50,373 nucleotides of DNA from Anthropogastromicrobium sp963652495 (lineage in GTDB: Bacteria; Bacillota; Clostridia; Lachnospirales; Lachnospiraceae), in NCBI GenBank assembly GCA_963652495.1, contig CAVJTU010000013.1:1-50373 (forward strand). Direction: 5' to 3'. Made by a program: the position numbers and the translations under genes. The first letter of the stretch is position 1. Every line of letters starts with the position of its first letter. Below the pieces are notes generated by a model. It was not told where the DNA came from, did no database searches, and saw nothing but the letters and a program-made list of their open reading frames with translations. Below, piece by piece: positions 17,665 through 26,284 of this stretch.

Positions 17665-18291
17665 ATGGCATATGGCAAAATCACAAATAAACAGCGTGAA
17701 GTGCTTGAATATTTAAAACAGCAGGTTTTAACGAAGGGATATCCGCCGTCAGTTCGCGAAATCTGTGACGCAGTTGGATTAAAATCAACGTCTTCCGTTC
17801 ATGCGCACCTTGAGTCACTTGAGAGAAATGGCTATATTCGTAAGGACCCTACCAAGCCAAGAGCAATTGAGATTGTTGATGACGGTTTTAATCTTGTTCG
17901 TACAGAAACTGCTTACATACCAGAAGTTGGTAAAGTTGCTGCAGGCCAGCCCATTCTTGCCATTGAGAATATTGACGCCTACTTTCCATTTCCGGCATAT
18001 CTGATTCCAAAGGGAAAGGATGTATTTGTACTGAATGTTCAAGGGGACAGCATGATCGATGCCGGTATTTTTGACGGTGATAAGATCGTCGTTTCCAGAC
18101 AGAATACGGCAGAAAACGGCGAAATCATTGTTGCACTTGTAGATGATTCTGCTACTGTTAAGACCTTCTATAAGGAGGATGGTCACTACCGTTTGCAGCC
18201 ACAGAACAGCACAATGGAGCCGATTATTGTTGATCATGTTGAAATTATCGGCAAGGTGATCAGCCTGTTCCGCCCAAAGATTGTTTCATAA
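17665..18291 (+). CDS. lexA: LexA repressor
   Basis: SOS response repressor that cleaves itself when RecA filaments form. The 208-aa protein has the winged helix-turn-helix (KQREVLEYLKQQ...PSVREICDAVGLKSTSSVHAHLESLERNGYI) and the S24 peptidase domain. The self-cleavage bond is Ala93-Gly94 (VAAGQ), with catalytic Ser129 (QGDSM) and Lys166 (ATVKTF). AAAGGAGG lies 7 bases before the ATG. The promoter region has several LexA-box-like sites, so it is almost certainly autoregulated. It ends at a shared terminator facing rsfS. Confidence 0.97.
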   Translation: MAYGKITNKQREVLEYLKQQVLTKGYPPSVREICDAVGLKSTSSVHAHLESLERNGYIRKDPTKPRAIEIVDDGFNLVRTETAYIPEVGKVAAGQPILAIENIDAYFPFPAYLIPKGKDVFVLNVQGDSMIDAGIFDGDKIVVSRQNTAENGEIIVALVDDSATVKTFYKEDGHYRLQPQNSTMEPIIVDHVEIIGKVISLFRPKIVS

Positions 18292-18328
18292 GTTTCATAA
18301 ATATTTTACCAATATAAGACACAAATAA

Positions 18329-18391
18329 AAGTCATAAAAACACCATTTCTGAAAGGAACATTCCAAACAGATCTGGTGTTTTTTATGACTT
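18329..18391. terminator. Bidirectional intrinsic terminator
   Basis: Long stem AAGTCATAAAAACACCA (18329-18345) with TGGTGTTTTTTATGACTT (18374-18391), between the convergent lexA and rsfS genes. Confidence 0.88.
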
Positions 18392-18452
18392 ATTAACTTT
18401 ATTTTTTTGCTTTGATTTTGCAAATTTTACGAACTTTGTTCTCTTCTATTTT

Positions 18453-18818
18453 TTACAGTGCTGCCTCTTCTGCGCCCAGTTGCTCCTTTGAAAGAGATAC
18501 AGCGTCTCTCCAAAGACGCTCCAAGTCGTAAAACAGACGGTCTTCTTTATTAAAGACATGAACAATGATATCGCCAAAGTCAAGCAGCATCCAACCGGAT
18601 TCTGCCTTTCCCTCAATGCGGCAATGATTGCCATTTTTCATCATCTGCTCTTCTACATTGTCTGCGATTGCCTGCAGCTGATTGCTGTTTTCGGCATCTG
18701 CAATAATAAAATAATCAGCCATAACAGAAATTTTGCTGATATCAAGAACACTGATGCGGCTTCCTTTTTTATCCTCAATTGCATTGTAAATCAACGCTGC
18801 CTTTTGCTTTAATTCCAT
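18453..18818 (-). CDS. rsfS: Ribosomal silencing factor RsfS
   Basis: Binds ribosomal protein L14 and blocks subunit joining in starved cells. The 121-aa protein has the family pattern: AALIYNAIEDKKGSRISVLDISKISVMADYFIIADAENSNQLQAIADNV, then GWMLLDFGDIIVHVF and FYDLERLW. It is the last gene of the ribosome-linked cluster and starts 3 bases after the stop of yqeK, so it is co-transcribed. The C-terminus (EQLGAEEAAL) is slightly extended. The partner nadD, usual in this neighbourhood, is absent. Confidence 0.94.
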   Translation of the reverse strand: MELKQKAALIYNAIEDKKGSRISVLDISKISVMADYFIIADAENSNQLQAIADNVEEQMMKNGNHCRIEGKAESGWMLLDFGDIIVHVFNKEDRLFYDLERLWRDAVSLSKEQLGAEEAAL

Positions 18819-18821
18819 AAG

Positions 18822-19442
18822 TCAGTTCCTTTCTGTTTCCTTTTCAGGCTCAGGGTCTTTTTCACCACACAGAGCACGATAGTAATCACAGGACTTTTTT
18901 GTCATATTGTCAATCGGAACCTTTTTCGCTTTCAGATAGCGAAGCGTCTGATCCATGATCTCATATACCGTCCGATCAAGATCAATAAAAGCCATCTGAC
19001 GCATTTTTGTGAGATTTGCAGCTTTGTTCCGTCTTGGCTCAATATAATCTGCAACAAATACGATCTTCTCAAGAAGACTCATTTCCGGACGTCCTGTGGT
19101 ATGATTTTCAATCGCATTCAAAATATCCTGATCTTTAATTTTGTAACGGTCAGCTGCAATAAATGCGCCGAGTTTTGCATGAAGAAGAGACGGATTCTGT
19201 TCCTGTGCCTTTGTGATCGGAATATTGTTGCGCTTGCATTTGTCAAGTTTAATATCATCCGGAATGCACTTTGCACAGTCATGAAGCAGACCTGCCACTT
19301 CTGCCTTGTAAATATCTTCTCCGTAGCGCATTGCAAGACAAATCGATGTGTAAGCGACACCTATTGTATGCTCAAAACGATCCTCATCCATCTTCTTTTT
19401 CAGGCGTCTGCGGATATAAAGTATCTCATCATTAACCATCAA
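18822..19442 (-). CDS. yqeK: YqeK-type HD phosphohydrolase (Ap4A hydrolase)
   Basis: HD-superfamily hydrolase; YqeK proteins symmetrically cleave diadenosine tetraphosphate. The 206-aa protein has the metal motif HT near residue 25, LLHDCAK (HD), the second His region NPSLLHAKLGA and AIENHTTG, then the late D of KIVFVADYIEPRR. GGAGG lies 9 bases before the ATG. It follows yhbY by 18 bases and precedes rsfS by 3. In most Firmicutes nadD lies directly before yqeK; here it does not. The C-terminus is charged (EKDPEPEKETERN). Confidence 0.93.
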   Translation of the reverse strand: MMVNDEILYIRRRLKKKMDEDRFEHTIGVAYTSICLAMRYGEDIYKAEVAGLLHDCAKCIPDDIKLDKCKRNNIPITKAQEQNPSLLHAKLGAFIAADRYKIKDQDILNAIENHTTGRPEMSLLEKIVFVADYIEPRRNKAANLTKMRQMAFIDLDRTVYEIMDQTLRYLKAKKVPIDNMTKKSCDYYRALCGEKDPEPEKETERN

Positions 19443-19460
19443 AATGATCCTCCAGTGTAT

Positions 19461-19757
19461 TTATTTTGGAAGTACAATCTTTCTCTTCTTTTCTTCCTTT
19501 GCCGGACGGTACAGTACGATCATCTTTCCAATTACCTGTACAACCTGAGCATGTGTGCGCTCTGCCAATACGTCAGCGATGGAAGAACCATCATCGAAAC
19601 AGTTCTTTAATACATGAATCTTAATCAGTTCACGTGCTTCAAGTGCTTCGTCCACTGATTTTGTGATCTCTGGTGTCAGGCTGGATTTACCGATCTGAAG
19701 AATTGCGGACTGCTCCATCGCCAGACCCTTTAAATATGCTCTCTGCTTGCTTGTCAT
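19461..19757 (-). CDS. yhbY: YhbY family ribosome assembly RNA-binding protein
   Basis: Small CRM-domain RNA-binding protein of 98 aa linked to maturation of the large ribosomal subunit. The pattern MTSKQRAYLKGLAMEQSAILQIGKSSLTPEITKSVDEALEARELIKIHVL and the closing GKMIVLYRP are typical. The family GxxG loop reads IGKSS-L here. It lies between obgE and yqeK, a conserved arrangement. A gap of 105 bases separates it from obgE and holds no clear terminator. The ribosome site AAGGAGA precedes the ATG. Confidence 0.94.
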   Translation of the reverse strand: MTSKQRAYLKGLAMEQSAILQIGKSSLTPEITKSVDEALEARELIKIHVLKNCFDDGSSIADVLAERTHAQVVQVIGKMIVLYRPAKEEKKRKIVLPK

Positions 19758-19862
19758 AGCGGTCTCCTTATATTTCTATATGTTTTTATTGTTTTATTTC
19801 CTGTTCTCTATGATACTACTGTTCACTCTTGTTCATTTATATCAAGCTCCAACAGTTACTTT

Positions 19863-21152
19863 TTATTCATGATAATAATCAAAGTGCTGACCATACATCT
19901 TAACAGTATCGCCATCCTCAATGCCAAGATTCTCAAGTTCCTTTAAGATTCCGCTCTCCTTTAAGAATCGCTGGAAGAAGGTAAAGCCCTTCTCGGAATC
20001 CAGATTTGTATAGCCAAGCATCTTTTCAATACGCGGTCCCTCAACAGTAAACAGATGATCCGCCGTCTTTTCAACCGTATATGGCAGATTGCTTCCGATA
20101 TCGTACTCCGGAATGAATTCTTTTTCGTATACAGTCGGTTCTGGATCCATAGTGGACAGCAGCTGCCACACATGGTATAAAAGTTCCTTTAACCCCTGAT
20201 TGGAGGCTGCGGATATCGGAAATACCTTCATGCCTTCCGGCTCAAATACACTCTTTAAACGCTCGATCGGATCTTCCGCTCCGTCCTCAGTCTGGATAAC
20301 ATCCGCCTTGTTTGCTGCGATGACAGCAGGCTTCTTTAACAACTCCGGATCATAGGATGCCAACTCCCTCTGGATGGTACGGATATCCTCAACCGGATCG
20401 CGTCCCTCTGTGGATGCAGCATCAACCACATGAATCAACACTTTGGTGCGTTGGATATGCTTTAAGAACTGGAAACCAAGACCAATTCCTTCGGATGCAC
20501 CCTCGATCAGCCCCGGAATATCTGCCAATGCAAAACCATTTGTACCCTCAAGGTCAACAATTCCAACATATGGATCCAGTGTCGTAAAATGATAGTTGGC
20601 AATCTTCGGCTTTGCATTTGTTACCATCGACAAAATGGTGGACTTTCCAACATTCGGATAACCAACCAGACCAACGTCTGCGATTACCTTTAACTCAAGG
20701 CGAACCCACAGTTCCATTGCCGGCTGTCCCGGCTTTGCATACTTTGGAACCTGCATGGTTGGCGTGGCAAAGTGCATATTTCCGGCACCACCTTTTCCGC
20801 CTTTTAATATAACTTCACGCATGTTCTTACCGGACATATCGGCAATAATCTTCCCGCTTGCTTCATCGCGGATAATAGTTCCCTCCGGAACCTTTACAAC
20901 CAGATCCTGGCCGTCTGCACCATGGGAACGACGCTTTTTTCCATCCTCACCGGACTGGGCAATATACTTACGCACATGGCGAAAATCATTTAAAGTATTC
21001 AGTCCCTTATCTACTTCAAAAATGATATCACCGCCTCTTCCGCCGTCACCGCCGTCAGGACCTCCGGCTGCAACAAAAAGCTCACGGCGAAAACTTACGT
21101 GTCCGTCTCCGCCCTTACCGGATTTAATAAATATTCTGGCACTATCTATCAT
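19863..21152 (-). CDS. obgE: GTPase ObgE/CgtA
   Basis: Essential Obg-family GTPase acting in 50S assembly and stress/ppGpp signalling. The 429-aa protein has the Gly-rich Obg fold (GGPDGGDGGRGGD and related repeats, about 1-158), the G domain with P-loop GYPNVGKST, switch-region LADIPGLIEGASEGIGLG and NKAD, and a C-terminal OCT domain (about 345-425). The gene follows rpmA after a hairpin at 21191-21224 that may reduce read-through. Length is normal. Confidence 0.97.
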   Translation of the reverse strand: MIDSARIFIKSGKGGDGHVSFRRELFVAAGGPDGGDGGRGGDIIFEVDKGLNTLNDFRHVRKYIAQSGEDGKKRRSHGADGQDLVVKVPEGTIIRDEASGKIIADMSGKNMREVILKGGKGGAGNMHFATPTMQVPKYAKPGQPAMELWVRLELKVIADVGLVGYPNVGKSTILSMVTNAKPKIANYHFTTLDPYVGIVDLEGTNGFALADIPGLIEGASEGIGLGFQFLKHIQRTKVLIHVVDAASTEGRDPVEDIRTIQRELASYDPELLKKPAVIAANKADVIQTEDGAEDPIERLKSVFEPEGMKVFPISAASNQGLKELLYHVWQLLSTMDPEPTVYEKEFIPEYDIGSNLPYTVEKTADHLFTVEGPRIEKMLGYTNLDSEKGFTFFQRFLKESGILKELENLGIEDGDTVKMYGQHFDYYHE

Positions 21153-21190
21153 AAATATTTACCAATGCCTTTCTTCTATTTTTGTTTTAT

Positions 21191-21224
21191 CTAAAAGAGA
21201 CCGTTGCGAACGGCAACGGTCTCT
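21191..21224 (-). terminator. Terminator or attenuator between rpmA and obgE
   Basis: Perfect 12-bp stem AGAGACCGTTGC / GCAACGGTCTCT with a 5-base loop, followed on the minus strand by TTTTA. It sits inside the otherwise continuous gene cluster and could set a lower level of obgE than of the ribosomal proteins. Confidence 0.75.
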
Positions 21225-21245
21225 ACTCGTTTCATACTATTAATC

Positions 21246-21530
21246 TTACTCAGCCTTTGGATAAACAGAAACCTGCTTCTTATCCTTGCCCTTTCTCTCG
21301 AAACGGACAACTCCATCAACCTTCGCAAATAAAGTATCGTCTCCGCCGATACCTACATTGTTACCTGGATGGATATGGGTTCCACGCTGTCTGTAAAGAA
21401 TGTTTCCAGCTAAAACGAACTGTCCATCTGCTCTCTTTGCACCAAGTCTCTTGGACTCGGAATCACGGCCGTTCTTTGTAGAACCAACACCCTTCTTATG
21501 TGCAAATAACTGAAGATTCATCTTGAACAT
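21246..21530 (-). CDS. rpmA: 50S ribosomal protein L27
   Basis: Large-subunit protein whose N-terminus reaches the peptidyl transferase centre. The 94-aa precursor starts MFKMNLQLFAHKKG: the MNLQLF / AHKKG junction is the Firmicute cleavage site removed by Prp protease. The body (GSTKNGRDSESKRLGAKRADGQFVLAGNILYRQRGT) is typical. GGGAGGTG lies 6 bases before the first ATG, so the start at 21530 is preferred to the internal ATG at 21521. It follows prp by 3 bases. Confidence 0.97.
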   Translation of the reverse strand: MFKMNLQLFAHKKGVGSTKNGRDSESKRLGAKRADGQFVLAGNILYRQRGTHIHPGNNVGIGGDDTLFAKVDGVVRFERKGKDKKQVSVYPKAE

Positions 21531-21533
21531 GAT

Positions 21534-21863
21534 TTACACCTCCCTGAATCGGATTTTAATATACTTCTTACCATACTCCTCGGCGATACTTTGAAATCCA
21601 AGCACCATCGAGTCCAACAACAGTCTGGAATCCTTCCCGATACCCTGAGGAAACGAAACAGACAAACTGCCCGTCTTCTCATCCATCTCGCCTGAGAATG
21701 CATCATCCGTAAATTGTTCAATGGAATTTACGGTATTCTGTGCAAGAACGGAAACCGCTGCACAAATGATGTCCTGCCCATGTTCTGCATAACCGGCATG
21801 TCCTTTGATGGAAAAGCCGACATATGCTTCGGAAGCATCCCGGATAATCTCTATCTGAATCAT
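21534..21863 (-). CDS. prp: Ribosomal-processing cysteine protease Prp
   Basis: Removes the N-terminal extension of L27, an essential step of ribosome assembly in Firmicutes. The 109-aa protein has the catalytic pair His22 (KGHAGYAEHGQD) and Cys34 (IICAAVS), at the same positions as in characterised Prp. It lies between rplU and rpmA, the invariant location, with 3 bases on each side. Confidence 0.96.
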   Translation of the reverse strand: MIQIEIIRDASEAYVGFSIKGHAGYAEHGQDIICAAVSVLAQNTVNSIEQFTDDAFSGEMDEKTGSLSVSFPQGIGKDSRLLLDSMVLGFQSIAEEYGKKYIKIRFREV

Positions 21864-21866
21864 TGA

Positions 21867-22175
21867 TTAAGCGTTGATCTTCTCAATCTTTAACTCAGTA
21901 TAGGACTGTCTGTGACCATTCTTCTTGTGATAGCCGGTCTTTCTCTTGTACTTGTATACAATAACCTTCTTAGCACGGCCCTCGCCCATAACAGTTGCGC
22001 TTACAGTTGCTCCAGCAACAGTCGGGGTACCAATGATCATCTCACCATTGTTTACAGCTAAAACCTGATCAAAGTTGTAGGTCTGTCCAGCTTCTACTCC
22101 AAGCTTCTCAACGCGAATGACATCGCCTTCTGCTACCTTGTACTGCTTGCCACCAGTTGCAATAATTGCGTACAT
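21867..22175 (-). CDS. rplU: 50S ribosomal protein L21
   Basis: Large-subunit protein binding 23S rRNA. The 102-aa sequence MYAIIATGGKQYKVAEGDVIRVEKL and the C-terminal KYKRKTGYHKKNGHRQSYTELKIEKI are typical. AGGAGGTG lies 5 bases before the ATG. First gene of the rplU-prp-rpmA-obgE-yhbY-yqeK-rsfS unit, driven by the promoter at 22261-22289 through a short leader. Confidence 0.97.
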   Translation of the reverse strand: MYAIIATGGKQYKVAEGDVIRVEKLGVEAGQTYNFDQVLAVNNGEMIIGTPTVAGATVSATVMGEGRAKKVIVYKYKRKTGYHKKNGHRQSYTELKIEKINA

Positions 22176-22254
22176 ATAGCACCTCCTAGATAATTACTCG
22201 CCAAGTACGGTGTCTGCAAAAATGCAGAACTTAAACCTCATTGTGCGGCACACG
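22176..22254 (-). promoter_or_regulatory. Candidate L21 mRNA leader
   Basis: The 79-base leader of rplU contains a CTGC-ATTTTT-GCAG hairpin and a flanking GTGT/ACAC pairing, ending in the ribosome site. Location and the segments GCACAATGAGGTT and CTTGGCGAG recall the L21 autoregulatory leader known from Firmicutes. The match is from memory and not confirmed. Confidence 0.45.
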
Positions 22255-22260
22255 ACTGAA

Positions 22261-22289
22261 ATTTTATCATATCCTAAGCTGTTTGTCAA
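22261..22289 (-). promoter_or_regulatory. rplU operon promoter
   Basis: On the minus strand TTGACA (22284-22289) and TAAAAT (22261-22266) are 17 bases apart. The -35 box lies inside the last codons of the RNase G gene and the -10 box abuts its stop codon. Confidence 0.8.
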
Positions 22290-23508
22290 GAGGCTCCCTC
22301 AACTTTTTTCTTGTGATTTCAACAAGACCAAGTGCGGTCATGTCGACAATTCTCGTATATATCGGATCCTTGCGTGCCAATGCCGAAAGTTCCTCCATCA
22401 GCGCATCCTCAAGCGCATGATCGGTCATGTTGATAAAATCAACCAGAATCATACCAGAAAGATTACGCAGGCGCAGCTGGTACATGATTTCCTTTGCTGC
22501 TTCCAAATTAATGCGATAAAAATAAGAATCCTGACTTTCCTTTTTATGTCCGGTGGCAATGGCCTTGCCTGTATTAACATCAATCGCAACAAGAGCCTCT
22601 GTCTGCTCGATGATAAGATATGCACCGGAGGAAAGCCACACCTGCTTTTTTAGAGCCTTTTCAAGACTCGAATCCAGGTTGTAGCACTTTCGCATTGGGT
22701 ACGAGGCATCCTGATACAACGAATAAGTCAATCCTTCACCGCAGCCATTTTCATTGAGTGCTGTCTTTACTTCATTTAAAAGTTCTTCATTATCGCACAC
22801 GATGGACTCTAATCCATTTAATGCGGTATCACGAATGGCACTGATATAGGCAGGAAGCGGCTGCCACAGACAACTGCCGCTGCTTCGGAAGGCGGCTGTA
22901 TCAAGTACGGTCTGCAGTTGCTTACAGCAAGATGAAATCTCGTCTAACACAAGCTCTGGCGCAACCTCTGCCGCATTGGTTCTTACCATAACCGACAGTG
23001 AAAAACCCTTTTGACAGACAACCTCTGCCAGCTGCTGTACCCGATCAAGTGCCTCTGCCTCTTTTGTGATCGCTTCACGAAATGCGCTATCCGTAATTTT
23101 TCTTGACAGTAAAATCTTCGTCTTTGGCTGCCTGCCCGCCTTCTCCATCATCACAACACAGTAACGTCCGCCAATTTGAAGTGCTGACCCTGCACACGCT
23201 TCCTTCGTCTTTAATGCTTCCTTTGTCACCTGTACGACAATCTCATCGCCCTGCGTAACCATTCCCTCGCGCTTGCGGGAAACAAATACTGGAAGAGGAT
23301 TCTCCTTTAACGAATAATACAGCTTTTGATCTCCCGCAGAGAGAAACGCACCGCCAATGCTGTTTACGATATGATCCACCTTTGCCAGGTAGATTCGCCC
23401 TAAGAATGCCGGTATACGCTCGTCCACACTGCACTCAAGGACTCGTCCATCCTCCCAAAGTGCCGTTATTACACGTTCCCCCTGCATCGAAAGCAACCGG
23501 CGGCTCAT
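22267..23508 (-). CDS. rng: RNase E/G family ribonuclease lacking the zinc-link
   Basis: Endoribonuclease of the RNase G group acting in RNA processing. The 413-aa protein has the S1-like N-terminal part (GRIYLAKVDHIVNSIGGAFLSAG) and the DNase I-like catalytic region with AIDVNTGK and MILVDFINM. In E. coli RNase E the corresponding motifs read AIDINS and VDFIDM; the second Asp is Asn here. The protein ends at VEITRKKLREPLDKQLRI, exactly where the CPxCxG zinc-link of RNase E/G would follow. The ATG at 23508 overlaps the DUF2344 stop (ATGA). The frame runs further upstream, but that part belongs to the previous gene's sequence. Confidence 0.9.
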   Translation of the reverse strand: MSRRLLSMQGERVITALWEDGRVLECSVDERIPAFLGRIYLAKVDHIVNSIGGAFLSAGDQKLYYSLKENPLPVFVSRKREGMVTQGDEIVVQVTKEALKTKEACAGSALQIGGRYCVVMMEKAGRQPKTKILLSRKITDSAFREAITKEAEALDRVQQLAEVVCQKGFSLSVMVRTNAAEVAPELVLDEISSCCKQLQTVLDTAAFRSSGSCLWQPLPAYISAIRDTALNGLESIVCDNEELLNEVKTALNENGCGEGLTYSLYQDASYPMRKCYNLDSSLEKALKKQVWLSSGAYLIIEQTEALVAIDVNTGKAIATGHKKESQDSYFYRINLEAAKEIMYQLRLRNLSGMILVDFINMTDHALEDALMEELSALARKDPIYTRIVDMTALGLVEITRKKLREPLDKQLRI

Positions 23509-24263
23509 AGTACGCTTCCCATCTCGCGAAGCGGTACAAAATGCGGCGGCAGAGGATTTTCCGGTGTGGAGGCTGCCGTGTTTGTATACGTTTCCAGACG
23601 ACAAATCGCAATATTTCCCGGCTCCCAGGCAAGTCCTGCCTGCTCATGATATGCCTTTAAGACAAGCTCAGGCTTTAAATTGTCGGTACTTCCTGTTGAT
23701 ACCTGAAGGAAAATGGCTGGTCCATCCCCCGTCTCACTCTGCTCCTTTAAGCAGTAGTCATAGATAAGCGAGCGAATGTCCATCTCGCGAGTCCCTTTCT
23801 TCGTCTCCTTAACAATGACAATCGATTCCTGCTGCAAAAACTGCTCAAAGCCCTTTAAATACTGGGCAGAGGTCGTGCCAAACGTATCAAGCGGTGTCCT
23901 TTTCTCACGAAACGTCAGACAGTAATCAGCGGCAGCTACACAGCTCATTGCATTCTTTGCATCATCCGGAAGAACACGGTAATCCATGATCTCCATGCCT
24001 GGAACCATCGCTGCGTTTAAACGTGCCAGCATTTCCTTAGTTGAACCACTTGAATGAACCTCAAGATCCGCATACTCACCGCAGCTCATAATCCCCACAC
24101 CGAGCGGTGCCGCGAAGGAAAGGATCGGATGCGGGTTAAAGCCCTGTGTGTAGGCCAGATCGACGTCCGCACGGCGAAGTGCCTTCTGGAAATAACGCAT
24201 GATATCAAGATGTCCGATGTAGATCATCTTTCCGTATTTAGCAAACTGAATTCTGATTTTCAA
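23505..24263 (-). CDS. TIGR03936-type radical SAM-linked protein (DUF2344)
   Basis: A 252-aa protein that I recognise as the DUF2344 partner of TIGR03960 radical SAM proteins (IRIQFAKYGKMIYIGHLDIMRYFQKALRRADVDLAYTQGFNPHPILSFAAPLGVGI). The function is not established; its position suggests RNA or ribosome modification. The start is taken as TTG at 24263 because GGAGGAGGTG lies 7 bases before it. This start lies inside the 3' end of the radical SAM gene, an overlap of 26 bases. The stop overlaps the RNase G start by four bases. Confidence 0.88.
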   Translation of the reverse strand: MKIRIQFAKYGKMIYIGHLDIMRYFQKALRRADVDLAYTQGFNPHPILSFAAPLGVGIMSCGEYADLEVHSSGSTKEMLARLNAAMVPGMEIMDYRVLPDDAKNAMSCVAAADYCLTFREKRTPLDTFGTTSAQYLKGFEQFLQQESIVIVKETKKGTREMDIRSLIYDYCLKEQSETGDGPAIFLQVSTGSTDNLKPELVLKAYHEQAGLAWEPGNIAICRLETYTNTAASTPENPLPPHFVPLREMGSVL

Positions 24264-26139
24264 AGCAGACACCTCCTCCAAAACGCTTTGCTCCGCAGCC
24301 GGAGCAGGACTGGCGGCAATTCGGTGTAATTTTTTCCTGCATTGCACGCTGCCATTCCCTCTTATAAAATGCCTTTGTCACGCCTGTGTCAATGAAATCC
24401 CACGGGAACACTTCATCTAAGCTGCGCTCTCTTGTATTATAGAAATCAATCGAAAGACCACATTTTTCAAAAGCAGCCGTCCAGATCTCATAGTGGAATG
24501 TCTCACCCCACGCATCATACAGTGCTCCCATATGATAAGCAGTCTCAATCGCATCGGCTACCTTGCGATCGCCACGCGCCAATACACCTTCAAGAACAGT
24601 TACATACGCTTCATGCCAGTTGTATTTGAGACTCTTCTGATTATGCTGCTCCTTCATCGTATGGTTCACGATCTTCGCACGACCCAGATAATCCTCCGGC
24701 GAGTACATTCTTGCCCACTGGAACGGCGTGCATGGTTTTGGTACAAAGAAGGACGTACTCATCGTAATCTGGCACTTTCCATTTCGTCTTTCTTTTGGAA
24801 TCTCATAGTAAGCCTCTGCCATGCGCTCGGCAAGCTCCGGAATCCCCTTCATATCAGCCTCAGTCTCTGTTGGAAGACCCAGCATGAAATACAGCTTCAC
24901 ATGGCTCCAGCCGCCTTCAAAAGCCTCGCGCGCACCCTGCAGAATAACCTCCTCCGTCAATCCCTTATTGATAACGTCACGAAGACGCTGGGTACCGGCT
25001 TCCGGGGCGAAGGTTAAGCTGCTTTTCTTGACATCCTGCACCTTGCTCATGACATCAAGTGAAAAGGCATCGATACGAAGCGACGGCAAAGAAATATTGA
25101 TCTTTCGCCTGTTGCATTCATCAATAAGGAAGTTTACCAGTTCAGGCAGCTTTGAGTAATCACTTGAACTAAGCGAACTCAGTGAAATTTCATCATATCC
25201 GGTATTCTGAAGCATTGTGATGGCAAGCTTCTTTAATCGTTCCACATCACGCTCACGCACCGGTCGATATACCATACCAGCCTGACAGAAACGGCATCCT
25301 CTAATGCAGCCGCGCTGAATCTCTAGTACCACACGGTCCTGTACGGCACGAATATGCGGCACTAACGGACGCTCCGGGTACACCGCATTCGTCATATCCA
25401 GCACAATCTCCTTGCGAACCGTTTTCGGCACATCGTCATAGATTGGTGTCATCGCGTCAATCGTGCCATCCTCCTTATAGGTTACATTATATAAGGAAGG
25501 CACGTAGATACCTGGAATCTTCACCGCCTCATGCAAAAATACCTCTCTGGAACTGCCCTCTGCGCGCCACTTCTTATATAAGTCTAATAACACACGATAC
25601 TGCGTCTCACCCTCTCCCATATAAAACAGATCAAAAAACGGTGCGATCGGTTCTGGATTGTAGGTACACGGACCGCCGCCAATTACAAACGGATCCGTCT
25701 TGTCCCGGTTGCAGCTTCGAAGCGGAATGCCACTCAGATCAAGAATCTGCAATATATTTGTATAGCACATCTCATATTGCAGTGTAATTCCCAGAAAATC
25801 GAAGCTCTTTACCGGCTCCTGAGATTCTACGGCAAACAGAGTAATCTTTTGCTCACGCATAATCTTATCCAGATCCGTCCAAGGAGAATACACACGATCA
25901 CAGTACGTATCTTCCCAGCGATTGAACATATCATATAAGATCTGAATACCCAAATGGGACATACCGATTTCATAGACATCCGGAAAGCACATACAGAAGG
26001 ACACCTCTGCCTTTGACTTGTCCTTATTCGCCGCATTGACCTCGTTTCCAAGATAGCGAGCCGGCTGCTCTACCTTCATCAAAAGCTCATCGGACAGAGC
26101 CGTCTTTGCACCCGGCCTGCTAAATTGCTTTGTTATCAT
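24238..26139 (-). CDS. TIGR03960 B12-binding domain radical SAM protein
   Basis: Radical SAM enzyme of 633 aa. The N-terminal part (about 40-200) is a B12-binding-like domain (PDVYEIGMSHLGIQILYDMFN). The SAM cluster motif CIRGCRFC (CxxxCxxC) lies near residue 280, followed by the (beta/alpha) barrel. The C-terminus has extra Cys residues (CRQSCSGCGAKRFGGGVC), possibly a second metal site. The reaction is not known to me. It heads the cluster radical SAM - DUF2344 - RNase G - ribosomal proteins, a conserved Clostridia arrangement pointing to ribosome or tRNA biology. Confidence 0.92.
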   Translation of the reverse strand: MITKQFSRPGAKTALSDELLMKVEQPARYLGNEVNAANKDKSKAEVSFCMCFPDVYEIGMSHLGIQILYDMFNRWEDTYCDRVYSPWTDLDKIMREQKITLFAVESQEPVKSFDFLGITLQYEMCYTNILQILDLSGIPLRSCNRDKTDPFVIGGGPCTYNPEPIAPFFDLFYMGEGETQYRVLLDLYKKWRAEGSSREVFLHEAVKIPGIYVPSLYNVTYKEDGTIDAMTPIYDDVPKTVRKEIVLDMTNAVYPERPLVPHIRAVQDRVVLEIQRGCIRGCRFCQAGMVYRPVRERDVERLKKLAITMLQNTGYDEISLSSLSSSDYSKLPELVNFLIDECNRRKINISLPSLRIDAFSLDVMSKVQDVKKSSLTFAPEAGTQRLRDVINKGLTEEVILQGAREAFEGGWSHVKLYFMLGLPTETEADMKGIPELAERMAEAYYEIPKERRNGKCQITMSTSFFVPKPCTPFQWARMYSPEDYLGRAKIVNHTMKEQHNQKSLKYNWHEAYVTVLEGVLARGDRKVADAIETAYHMGALYDAWGETFHYEIWTAAFEKCGLSIDFYNTRERSLDEVFPWDFIDTGVTKAFYKREWQRAMQEKITPNCRQSCSGCGAKRFGGGVCFENQNSVC

Positions 26140-26198
26140 TCAAAATTCCTCACTTTATTCATTTACTTTCCTTACTGATCTCATATCGGCTTTAACTA

Positions 26199-26252
26199 AA
26201 TTAAGCAAATCCCTGCTTCAATTACAAAAAGCAATAATCAGTAAGAGCAACT
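26199..26252. repeat. Degenerate copy of dispersed structured repeat
   Basis: The segment TTAAGCAAATCCCTGCTTCA and following AAAAAGCAATAATCAGTAAGAG parallel the repeat at 44946-45023 (AATCAAGTAAGTTCCCTGCTTCA...GAAGCAATACGCAGTGGG). It lies in the gap between pepT and the radical SAM gene. Confidence 0.4.
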
Positions 26253-26284
26253 TCATTCACTACGATTAAAATCAAACTTCAAGA

